A stretch of 7,041 nt of DNA from Verrucomicrobiales bacterium (GTDB lineage: Bacteria > Verrucomicrobiota > Verrucomicrobiia > Verrucomicrobiales > DEV007): the NCBI GenBank assembly GCA_007123695.1, contig SLGN01000012.1, positions 1-7,041 of the forward strand, given 5' to 3'. A program made the position numbers and the translations under genes. Within the stretch, counting starts at the first letter, position 1. Every line of letters begins with the position of its first letter. Of this stretch, positions 1 through 6,098 are shown one piece after another. The notes below the pieces were generated by a model. The model saw only the letters and a list, made by a program, of their open reading frames with translations. It did not search any database and had not been told where the DNA came from.

Positions 1-221
1 GGGAACCTCTAAAAACCTCCGCGACCGCGCCGTCGAAGAATTTGGCGCGGGAAGCGAGCGGCTGGCGCCGAACTGTTCGGGGACGGCCCTTCGGGAGCCA
101 GCGCCATGAACGTCAGGGCTTTGTCGCTCCTCAGTCAGGGAGCCCGCTCCCTTCCTTCGTCGCTTCGCGCCCTGCCGTCCATGGCTTGGCTCGCGGCACA
201 CGGAGGTTTTTAGAGGTCCCC
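1..221. repeat. Noncoding element with 21-bp terminal inverted repeats (MITE-like)
   Basis: Bases 1-21 and 201-221 are reverse complements at 20 of 21 positions (the mismatch involves base 218); the shared core contains CCTCTAAAAACCTCCG. Weaker nested complementarity lies inside: GGACGGC at 81-87 with GCCGTCC at 174-180, GCGAGC at 54-59 with GCTCGC at 189-194, and a near-perfect palindrome at 137-152 (AGGGAGC-CC-GCTCCCT). A transcript or single strand could therefore fold into a long branched hairpin. No credible protein is present: the open frame at 42-230 is low-complexity, Arg/Pro/Ser-rich and resembles no family I recognise. The right end lies 9 bases beyond the stop codon of the DUF1592 gene. 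Because the left arm begins at base 1, the element could extend outside the window, and a target-site duplication cannot be checked. It may be a miniature inverted-repeat transposable element or a dispersed intergenic repeat; no transposase is visible. Confidence 0.6.
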
Positions 222-230
222 TTGAGATGA

Positions 231-2744
231 TCATCGAGCAGTTCCTCCGCTAAAGACCTGGCTCCCCACCAGAGCGTGCACGAGATCCCGCACGCGATAC
301 CCTCCCGCCTCGCAGGCGTCGAGCATGGCCTCGATTTCGGCCCGTTCGGAAAAGCGCACCGGGGTGCCGGTGGCGTGGAGGGCGAGGTGTTCGAGGAGGT
401 TCTTGGCGAGCTGCCGCGGGTTCGCGGCGAGGTGGCGCTTGAGTCCGTGGATGTCGCGGAAGGTCTCGCCGGTGGGGAGCTGCCCGGCGGCGTCGACGGG
501 CTGGCCGACGAAGTAGGCGTAGGGATGCCCGGCGGGATCGATGCCGGTGATCTTGTCTCCGCGCTCCATCCCCCGATAGCGGTCCCGCCAGGCGCCCATG
601 ATGTCGAAGTTCTCCATCGCGAAGCCGACGGGGTCGAACTTGGCGTGGCATGCGGCGCAGGATTTGGACTCTGTATGCTTGGCGAGCAGGTCGCGGATGG
701 AGGCGGCGCCGCGGATGTCGGGCTCGACGGCGGGCACGTCCTTGGGCGGCGGGGACGGCGGCTGGCCGAGGAGCTTCTCCATGATCCAAACGCCGCGAAG
801 CACGGGCGAGGTCGTGGTGCCGTTGGCGGTGTGCTTCATCAGGGCGGCCTGGGTGATGAGGCCACCGAAGGGGCTGCCCTCCGGCAATGTCACGCGCCGC
901 ATGGCGGAGCCGCTGATGCGGGGCAGATCGTAGTGCAGGGCGAGGCGGTCGTTCACAAAGGTGAAATCGGCGGCGGCGACGCTGCTGGCGGGCAGGTTTT
1001 CGCGCACCATGGCGCGGAGAAAGGCGTGCGTCTCCCGCTCCATGGAGTCCACGAGGTAGTCGTCCTTGCGGTACTCGGGGTAGAGGCGCTCGTCGGGGAT
1101 GTCGCGGCGCAACTGGCGCAGGTCGAGCCATTCCTCGGCGAAGGTGCGCACGAATTCCTCGAAGCGCGGATCGGCGACGAGGCGATCGGTTTGCCGGCGC
1201 AGGGTCTCCCCTTCGAGCAGCCTCCCGTCTGCGGCGAGCTGCGCCAGCTCGTCGTCGGGCCGGGTGTTCCACAGAAAGTGCGAAAGCCGGTTGGCGATGG
1301 CGAAGCCGAGGTCGGGGGCGTCTCGGCGCGGCTCGGTGAGGTAGAGGCAGTGGGAAGAGCAGAGCAGCGCCTGGTAGCCTGCGAGGAGGGAGTCGGCGAA
1401 GCCGGTCCCGGCTGCCAGCTTCGCTTCGATGAGTTCGAGGAAGGGGCGGTGCGCCTCCTCGCTCATCGGGCGCAGGGCGGCGCCGGCGGCGAAGCGGCGG
1501 AAGAGGCGCTCCGCGTCTTCGGCGGTGCCTCGGGCGGCATCGACCTCGCCGAAGAGGACGCGATGAGAGGGCGGGGGCCAGGTTTCCTCGCGGAGGGGAC
1601 CGGTGACCTCGAGCCACTGGATCGCCACGCCGCGATGGCCTTCCGGCGGCATGGGCGGGTAGTCGTAGAAAAAGCCGCCGTCGGTGCGGATGAAGGGCAC
1701 GGGCAGACCGAGCGGGCTGTATTCGAAGGTCTCGCCGGCCTTGAGATGGATCGTGGTCTCGAACTCGCGGGTCTCGGGCTGCAGATCCATCCAGCCTCCG
1801 GTCTCGCGCACGTCGCCGGAGACATCGGGGCCGGAGGGCTGGCGGGCGCGAAAGCTCATCGCGACGGGCTCGTGCGCGGGGACGAGGCGGAGGTCCCGCA
1901 CCTGCCGCACGGCGCGTCCGGCGAAGCGGACGCGGTAGGCGCCGCTCTCCCTCGCGCGAAAGCCGCGCGGGTAGCCGAAGTAGGGCCAGGTGGCGGAGCG
2001 GAACAGCGCCATCTCGAGGGTGGGGTCGCGACGCTGCTCGGGCGTCATGGCGTCGTAGTCCGCCTTCTTGATCGGCACCATGCGGTTGTCGCGCGCGAAG
2101 AACATCGCCTCGGGTCCGCCGAAGGTGCCGAAGGACGGGAAAAGATCAGTGCCGGTGAAGCGCTGCGTCGCGGGCGGGGCGGGCGGCTCGTCGCCTGCCA
2201 TGGCCGCGCGCAGCGCGGTCTCGGTGGCGTCGAGGTAGCCCTCCATCTGCACGCGGGACATGTCGAGCAGCGCGGCGACTTTGGTGAAGCCGTGCGAGGC
2301 GCGGTCCTCGGGCACTTTGTCGCGGATGTCGAGCTGCGGCATTTCCAGCAGGACGCGGAGGTTGTTTTCGAACTCCACCCGGGTGAGCCGCCGCACGGGG
2401 CCGCGCCCGTGGAGGGCGATGTCCTGCTCGTCCGCGCCGCGGATGGCTTCGCCGAGGTGGTCGACGAGGGCGTCGCGCTCCTCGTCGCCGACCTTGGACC
2501 TCTCCGGGGGCGGCATTTCCCCGAGTCGGACGCGGTCGAAGACGCGCTGCCAGCGGGCGCGCGAGTCGGCGTCGTCGAATGCCAGCGCCAAAGCGGTGAT
2601 GTCGAACTCGCCCTTCGCCAGGGCGTCGTCGTGGCAATCGACGCAGTGTCTCTCGACGAATGCGGCGACTGGCGCTGGCTCCGCACGCAGAGCAGGCAAT
2701 CCCGCGATCCACGCCACGAGAACGGCGTTCAAAAATTGTCTCAT
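231..2744 (-). CDS. DUF1592/PSD-family exported cytochrome-like protein (PSCyt1-DUF1587-DUF1595-DUF1592-DUF1588-DUF1585)
   Basis: An 837-residue protein of the large planctomycetal/verrucomicrobial DUF1592 family; biochemical function is unknown. Residues 1-21 form a signal peptide ending ALRA. Residues 30-100 are a PSCyt1-like haem c domain with CVDCH at 34-38 and a candidate axial Met77 in GEMPPP. DUF1587 follows at about 118-182 (RRLTRVEFENN). Residues about 185-415 form a poorly conserved, beta-rich insert of the kind often seen here as a carbohydrate-binding-like module. DUF1595 lies at about 420-475, DUF1592 at 480-610, DUF1588 at 618-720 with a second CxxCH (CAACH, 696-700) in the family context DPVGFAMENFD, and DUF1585 at about 760-835. 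I placed the start at 2744, not at the upstream in-frame Met (2978), because it gives the signal peptide, an excellent ribosome site and a 4-base overlap with iclR. Length is normal for the family. These genes usually sit beside a DUF1552 gene; none is visible here, and the inverted-repeat element follows instead. Likely periplasmic or surface-attached, possibly redox-linked (inference). Confidence 0.9.
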   Translation of the reverse strand: MRQFLNAVLVAWIAGLPALRAEPAPVAAFVERHCVDCHDDALAKGEFDITALALAFDDADSRARWQRVFDRVRLGEMPPPERSKVGDEERDALVDHLGEAIRGADEQDIALHGRGPVRRLTRVEFENNLRVLLEMPQLDIRDKVPEDRASHGFTKVAALLDMSRVQMEGYLDATETALRAAMAGDEPPAPPATQRFTGTDLFPSFGTFGGPEAMFFARDNRMVPIKKADYDAMTPEQRRDPTLEMALFRSATWPYFGYPRGFRARESGAYRVRFAGRAVRQVRDLRLVPAHEPVAMSFRARQPSGPDVSGDVRETGGWMDLQPETREFETTIHLKAGETFEYSPLGLPVPFIRTDGGFFYDYPPMPPEGHRGVAIQWLEVTGPLREETWPPPSHRVLFGEVDAARGTAEDAERLFRRFAAGAALRPMSEEAHRPFLELIEAKLAAGTGFADSLLAGYQALLCSSHCLYLTEPRRDAPDLGFAIANRLSHFLWNTRPDDELAQLAADGRLLEGETLRRQTDRLVADPRFEEFVRTFAEEWLDLRQLRRDIPDERLYPEYRKDDYLVDSMERETHAFLRAMVRENLPASSVAAADFTFVNDRLALHYDLPRISGSAMRRVTLPEGSPFGGLITQAALMKHTANGTTTSPVLRGVWIMEKLLGQPPSPPPKDVPAVEPDIRGAASIRDLLAKHTESKSCAACHAKFDPVGFAMENFDIMGAWRDRYRGMERGDKITGIDPAGHPYAYFVGQPVDAAGQLPTGETFRDIHGLKRHLAANPRQLAKNLLEHLALHATGTPVRFSERAEIEAMLDACEAGGYRVRDLVHALVGSQVFSGGTAR

Positions 2745-2760
2745 TCCACCACCTCCCTCC
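2741..2760 (-). promoter_or_regulatory. Strong Shine-Dalgarno and ATGA stop/start overlap joining iclR to the DUF1592 gene
   Basis: On the minus strand, bases 2744-2741 read ATGA, so the DUF1592 start codon overlaps the iclR stop codon. GGAGGT at 2756-2751 lies 6 bases before the ATG, inside a longer purine run that starts GGAGG at 2760. This decides the start of the cytochrome gene and indicates co-transcription and probable translational coupling with iclR. Confidence 0.85.
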
Positions 2761-3559
2761 TGCCGAGAGCGGCTTCGGCCAAGCGCGCGGCTTGTTTCAC
2801 CGCCGGAGCCAGATTCACCATGCGGTCCTCCGGCAGGCGCTGGCTGGGACCGGTGATCCAGAGGCTGGCAATGGCGGTTCCCGTCGTGTCGAGAACGGGG
2901 GCCCCGAGGCAGTGGTGCCCCTCCAGATGCTCGCCCGCATCCACGGCCCAGCCGCTTTGCCGGACCTCGTCGAGGCATTTGAGGAAGTCTTTTCGGTTGG
3001 AAATGGTCCAGGGCTGGTAGCGCTTGAACTTCATGCCTGCGATGACCGCATCCCGCTCCGCGTCCGGCATGAAGGCGAGCATGGCCTTGCCGGGGCCGCT
3101 GGTGTGCAGCGGAAAGCGGGTGCCGCGCTCGACATAGAACTTGATCATGGCGCGACCGACGACGCGCTCCAGGACGATGCCTTCATGTCCGCTGATGATG
3201 CCGAGATGGGCGGCCTCGCCGGTCTGCTCGCTGAGCCAGTGCATCGCGGGCAAGGCCGCCTCGGTCAGCGGCACGTCGTCCACCACCGGCTGGCAGAGGG
3301 ACAGCAACTGGGGGCCGATGCTGAAGCGCTTTCCGGCGTCGCGGATCACGTAGCCGTGCGCCACGAGCGACTGGGTCACACGATAGACGAAGTTCACCGA
3401 AAGCCCCAGCCGCCCGGCGATCTCGGAGAGGGTGAGGCCCCCGGAGGCGGAGCCGAGGCAGCGCAGCACGGCGAGGGCCCGGTCGAGGCTGGGCGTGCTG
3501 AAGCCGGAGTCCTTGACGGAGGAAGGGGGATCGGGGCGGGGATCGGTCGCGCGTGCCAT
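2741..3559 (-). CDS. IclR-family transcriptional regulator
   Basis: A 272-residue cytoplasmic DNA-binding regulator of normal IclR length. Residues 23-80 are the N-terminal winged helix-turn-helix: SLDRALAVLRCL leads into the helix-turn-helix at about 42-71 (LTLSEIAGRLGLSVNFVYRV), followed by the wing (IRDAGKRFSIGPQLLSL). Residues about 95-265 are the effector-binding domain, with the family hallmark GPGKA at 155-159 and the late segment GAPVLDTTGTAIASLWI. The ligand cannot be read from sequence; known relatives respond to small organic acids and aromatic or sugar-derived compounds. It is the first gene of a two-gene unit with the DUF1592 protein, which is therefore its most obvious target. 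The start at 3559 follows an AT-rich promoter very closely and has only a weak AGAAA ribosome site; no better in-frame Met exists before the helix-turn-helix. IclR proteins commonly repress their own promoter, and the inverted repeat at 3559-3595 suits that, but this is inference. Confidence 0.93.
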   Translation of the reverse strand: MARATDPRPDPPSSVKDSGFSTPSLDRALAVLRCLGSASGGLTLSEIAGRLGLSVNFVYRVTQSLVAHGYVIRDAGKRFSIGPQLLSLCQPVVDDVPLTEAALPAMHWLSEQTGEAAHLGIISGHEGIVLERVVGRAMIKFYVERGTRFPLHTSGPGKAMLAFMPDAERDAVIAGMKFKRYQPWTISNRKDFLKCLDEVRQSGWAVDAGEHLEGHHCLGAPVLDTTGTAIASLWITGPSQRLPEDRMVNLAPAVKQAARLAEAALGRREVVE

Positions 3560-3595
3560 TTTCTATATGATAAAATGATTCTACTCTATAGAAAA
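3559..3595 (-). promoter_or_regulatory. Inverted repeat at the iclR promoter, candidate operator
   Basis: TTTTCTATA (3559-3567) and TATAGAAAA (3587-3595) are perfect 9-bp inverted arms separated by 19 bases, giving about 28 bases centre to centre, close to three helical turns. One arm sits between the -35 and -10 boxes and the other abuts the iclR start codon. The stretch is strikingly AT-rich against its surroundings. A dimeric or tetrameric IclR protein bound here would block transcription. The assignment to IclR is inferred from position only. Confidence 0.45.
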
Positions 3596-3605
3596 CCTGG
3601 TTCAA
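3578..3605 (-). promoter_or_regulatory. Candidate sigma-70-like promoter for iclR-DUF1592
   Basis: On the minus strand TTGAAC (3605-3600, 4 of 6 matches to TTGACA) is followed after 16 bases by TAGAAT (3583-3578, 5 of 6 matches to TATAAT). Transcription would begin near 3571, giving a leader of only about 12 bases before the iclR ATG. This fits the weak ribosome site. The promoter overlaps the inverted repeat described at 3559-3595. Confidence 0.45.
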
Positions 3606-3672
3606 GCGACGCGATGAGGGGCTGCTGCCGCTGCTCCCTCCGAGAGGCGTGGCGATGGCAATGCCTCCAAGA

Positions 3673-3745
3673 CTGTCGGTCTCGTGGGCGAGAACGAACA
3701 GAATCGAACCTTCGTGGCACCGTATGCCAATTACGTGACCGCCAG
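3673..3745 (-). other. Gap between iclR and sulfatase remnant: 73-base cloverleaf-like fold with tRNA-like motifs (weak)
   Basis: The 195 bases between the iclR promoter and the pseudogene hold no recognisable gene. Within them the minus strand can fold by eye into four contiguous stems: a closing 7-position stem (3745-3739 with 3679-3673, one mismatch), CGTA-loop of 7-TACG (3735-3721), ACGAA-loop of 12-TTCGT (3715-3694) and TCTCG-CCCA-CGAGA (3693-3680). The first internal arm resembles a tRNA D arm (loop ATTGGCA), and the second contains the T-loop-like motif GGTTCGATTC. It is not a normal tRNA: the T-loop motif sits in the middle arm, no anticodon arm of 5+7 is present, and no CCA end follows. 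It may be a degraded tRNA, a small structured RNA, or chance. Confidence 0.2.
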
Positions 3746-3800
3746 ATCGAAACTCTGACGGCGCGGGCAGTCAGCGACGAACTCGGTTGGCGCTTGCGAA

Positions 3801-4071
3801 TCAATCGGAAGCACGCCTCAAGTGCTCAGTGAGGAGGCGCTTGAGTCGTCGCTCCATGCGCTGGGATTCCTCACGTACGGCAAGGTTGTGGAGTTGATCC
3901 GGGCCTTTGGCGAGGTCGTCAGGTCGCCAGGTCATCGACGATGAGGAAGAGCACGTTCGGCTTCTCCGCCCCGTCGGCCTGGGTTTGGCCGCAGAGGAAG
4001 GCGAGCGCCGTCAGGGCGAGGGCAAGACGCTTCATGGCGAGGGCTAGTTCTTTCATGGCGACGAGCTTCAT
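3801..4071 (-). pseudogene. Second sulfatase, remnant with large internal deletion and frameshift
   Basis: Only both ends of a secreted sulfatase survive. Starting at 4071, a 50-codon frame encodes a signal peptide (core MKRLALALTALAFL) and then the first strand of the sulfatase fold, EKPNVLFLIVDDL, which carries the two metal-binding Asp residues. It stops at TGA (3921-3919). From 3920, in the next frame, 39 codons encode DDLAKGPDQLHNLA and a charged tail ending at TGA 3803-3801, which matches the C-terminal LYDLAKDPDQLHNLA region of sulfatases. Everything between is missing, including the CxPSR active site, so the product cannot be active. The junction holds a 6-base direct repeat (AGGTCG at 3913-3918 and 3921-3926), consistent with deletion through short homology. 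The start overlaps the stop of the intact sulfatase (ATGA), so it was once the second gene of a sulfatase pair. In-frame ATGs at 4056 and 4035 are alternative original starts. Confidence 0.8.
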
Positions 4072-4084
4072 TCCGAAAAGCTCC
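4068..4084 (-). promoter_or_regulatory. ATGA overlap and ribosome site linking the two sulfatase genes
   Basis: Minus-strand bases 4071-4068 read ATGA: the ATG of the sulfatase remnant overlaps the TGA of the intact sulfatase. GGAG at 4084-4081 lies 9 bases before that ATG. This supports 4071 as the original start of the remnant and shows that the two genes were translationally linked before the decay. Confidence 0.6.
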
Positions 4085-5930
4085 AGCTTTGCTCGCGGCC
4101 GTTCTCTCCGCGGAGCCGGATGCTGAGGATTTCGAGTCCGGCGGCGTCGGAGGGATGGAGCCGCAGGTGGACGAGTCGGTTGGCGACGGGCAGCTCGATT
4201 TCCTGGCTTTGCGCTTCGCCGCCGCCGGCGAAGCGGACCGTCGCCCGGTTCTCGGGCAGGAAGTCCTTGTCTTCGCGGTCGCGCCAAGCGAGCCCGATCC
4301 CGCCGTCGGCGCGGGCGCGGAAGCTGACGATGGCGGTCACGGGACCGGGCAGCCCGAGTCCTGCGTGGGTGAGGAAAGGCTGCGGCCCCCGGCCTTTTCC
4401 CTTGCTCTTCCCCATGCCTTTGCCTTTGCCCTTGGCATCTTCGGCCCCACGCTCCGGCTCGAGAACGAGGGCGCCGTCGCGGAGGGCGGCGGCACCGTTG
4501 CGGGCGATCCAGCCTTGAATCGCACCGGAATCGGAAGCTGCCTTGGGGTCCCTTCTCGGCACGGGCTTGTTTTCGAGGTAGTGGTCGAAGTATTCGTGCC
4601 AGGTCACGGCCATCTCGCCGTTGGTCAGGCCGGGGGGCGCGAGCCCGGAGGCCCAGTCCTCCAGCCTGCTGCGGAGACGTTCGACGATCTCGGGATGCTG
4701 GGTGGAGAGGTCGTAGCGTTCCTCGAGATCTTTGCCGAGATGGTAGAGGTATTCGCGGTCGCCGCCGCGCAGCAGCTTCCAATCGCCCTCGCGGATGGCG
4801 CTCTGGGCGATCCAGCGCCAGGCGAGGAAGTCGTGGGGCGGCCCCTCTTTCTCCCCGGCCAGGTAGGGTACGAGATTCACGCCGTCGATTTCGTCGGGCG
4901 GCACCTCGATGCCGGCGCCCGCGACGGCGGTGGCGGCGATGTCGAGGGAACTCACGGGCTGCTCGTAGACCTGCCCGCCGGGGATGGTGCCGGGCCAAGA
5001 GACGACGAAGGGCACGTGGATGCCACCCTCGGACAGCATGCCCTTCTCGCCGTTCAGCGGGTCGTTGAGGCTGCCGTCCCATCCGCCGGGATCTCCGGGC
5101 AGGGGCGAGTCGACTTTGTGGATCTTGAGAGGGGCGCCGTTGTCGGCCATGTAGAAGATCAGGGTCTTCTCGTCGAGGCCGTGCCGTTTCAGGGTCTCGA
5201 CGACGAGACCAACGCCGTCGTCCATCGCGGCGATCATGGCGAGGGCGGCGCGGCGGCGCTCGGGCATCTCGCCGGGAAAGCGGGCGAGGTGGCGCGGGGG
5301 CGGGTCGAGGGGTGTGTGCGGAGCGCGGTAGGCGATGTAGAGGAAGAAGGGGCGGTCCTTGTGCCGCTCGATCATTGCGGCGGCGGCGCGGGAGCAGGCG
5401 TCGACGTGGTAGTCGGCGGGTTCGAGCGGTCCCATGGGCCGGTCGCTGCCGTCGATGTCGATGTTGGCGTCGAAGGGGCGCTGGGCGTTTTGGGAAAAGA
5501 CGTGGTCGAAGCCGTGCCGGGGGATCTCGCGGGTGGGCCCGAGGTGCCATTTGCCGAACTGGGCGGTGGCGTAGCCCGCCGACTGGAGGCGCTGCGCGAA
5601 GGTCGTCTGCCGGTCGAAGCCGTCGAGCGGCGAGGGATTCGCCTCGACCCCGAAGCGGGCCTGGAAGCGGCCCGTGAGCAGGCCGGCCCGCGAGGGCACG
5701 CACTGCGGAGCGGTGCTGTAGCCGTGGCGAACGAGGGCGCCGCTGCGGGCGAGCGCGTCGGTGTGCGGAGTCTTCACGTCGTCGACAATTCCGTGGATCC
5801 CGAGATCGGCGTAGCCGTGGTCGTCGGTGTAGAAGACGACCAGGTTGGGCTTCTCGGCGGCAGCCGATCCCAGGACGAGCGAGGAAAGGCCCGCGCAGAG
5901 GAGAAAGAGGCGGCGGAGATGCAATTTCAT
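4068..5930 (-). CDS. Secreted Cys-type sulfatase with K/G-rich linker and C-terminal beta-rich domain
   Basis: A 620-residue exported arylsulfatase-superfamily enzyme that hydrolyses sulfate esters; the likely substrate is a sulfated glycan, but specificity is not readable. Residues 1-25 are a signal peptide (MKLHLRRLFLLC... to SAAA). The mature part opens EKPNLVVFYTDDHGYADLG, with metal ligands D36 and D37. Cys77 in CVPSR (77-81) is the residue converted to formylglycine by a maturase encoded elsewhere. GKWHLG at 126-131 supplies the conserved Lys127 and His129, and DNG at 263-265 supplies the remaining metal-site Asp/Asn. All key catalytic residues I can check are present. The sulfatase core ends near residue 455. 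Residues 498-515 are a Lys/Gly-alternating linker (AKGKGKGMGKSKGKGRG), followed by a roughly 100-residue beta-rich domain to the C terminus. The start at 5930 is chosen because it alone yields the signal peptide; the open frame continues upstream without support. The ribosome site is weak. It is divergent from tdh. Confidence 0.93.
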   Translation of the reverse strand: MKLHLRRLFLLCAGLSSLVLGSAAAEKPNLVVFYTDDHGYADLGIHGIVDDVKTPHTDALARSGALVRHGYSTAPQCVPSRAGLLTGRFQARFGVEANPSPLDGFDRQTTFAQRLQSAGYATAQFGKWHLGPTREIPRHGFDHVFSQNAQRPFDANIDIDGSDRPMGPLEPADYHVDACSRAAAAMIERHKDRPFFLYIAYRAPHTPLDPPPRHLARFPGEMPERRRAALAMIAAMDDGVGLVVETLKRHGLDEKTLIFYMADNGAPLKIHKVDSPLPGDPGGWDGSLNDPLNGEKGMLSEGGIHVPFVVSWPGTIPGGQVYEQPVSSLDIAATAVAGAGIEVPPDEIDGVNLVPYLAGEKEGPPHDFLAWRWIAQSAIREGDWKLLRGGDREYLYHLGKDLEERYDLSTQHPEIVERLRSRLEDWASGLAPPGLTNGEMAVTWHEYFDHYLENKPVPRRDPKAASDSGAIQGWIARNGAAALRDGALVLEPERGAEDAKGKGKGMGKSKGKGRGPQPFLTHAGLGLPGPVTAIVSFRARADGGIGLAWRDREDKDFLPENRATVRFAGGGEAQSQEIELPVANRLVHLRLHPSDAAGLEILSIRLRGENGREQSWSFSE

Positions 5931-6098
5931 CAAAATACGGTGCCTTGACCCCGGCATCGTGCGCAAGCGTCTTTTGCCCCGCATTTCCGCACGTAATGGC
6001 CCGCGTGATTCCGCCCGATGAACCGAATATGACGCAGGTCGGGCTCGACCCCGCCCCGCTGTCCGTGCGAAGCTGGGGCCGGACGAAAACCAAGAATC
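5931..6098. other. Divergent intergenic region between sulfatase and tdh
   Basis: These 168 bases must hold the promoters of both divergent genes. I find no pair of -35/-10 boxes on either strand that I would defend, and only weak ribosome sites next to either start codon. GGTCG-GGCT-CGACC at 6037-6050 is a perfect 5-bp inverted repeat, but it is short enough to be chance in such GC-rich sequence. Confidence 0.4.

Noticed and set aside
137..152. Palindrome AGGGAGC-CC-GCTCCCT as terminator of the DUF1592 transcript
   Set aside because: No T-run on the minus strand, it lies about 80 bases past the stop codon, and its 2-base loop is too tight. It is better seen as an internal part of the inverted-repeat element.
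2745..2978. Upstream in-frame extension of the DUF1592 gene to 2978
   Set aside because: It adds 78 Arg/Gly/Pro-rich residues that overlap iclR and would bury the signal peptide. The start at 2744 has a signal peptide, a GGAGGT site and an ATGA overlap.
276..3020. Open plus-strand frame of about 914 codons opposite the DUF1592 and iclR genes
   Set aside because: Low-complexity Gly/Ala/Glu/Val-rich translation with no recognisable domain. Its length follows from the strong third-base GC of the real genes on the minus strand.
3670..3750. A complete functional tRNA gene on the minus strand
   Set aside because: The T-loop-like motif is in the middle arm, its canonical 5-bp T stem does not pair well, no anticodon arm of standard shape exists, and there is no proper acceptor end. 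It is kept only as a weak structured-RNA candidate.
2660..3832. Plus-strand frame of 390 codons spanning iclR and the gap
   Set aside because: Antisense shadow of iclR with no domain. It continues into the noncoding gap and pseudogene without resembling anything.
3817..3845. Hairpin CTCAAGTGC / GCGCTTGAG (9 pairs including one wobble, loop 11) as a terminator
   Set aside because: No T-run follows on either strand, and it lies within the codons of the sulfatase remnant, so it is probably incidental.
4089..5948. Open plus-strand frame of about 619 codons opposite the sulfatase
   Set aside because: Mirror frame of a clear sulfatase. The translation lacks any family features, and the sulfatase motifs are intact on the other strand.
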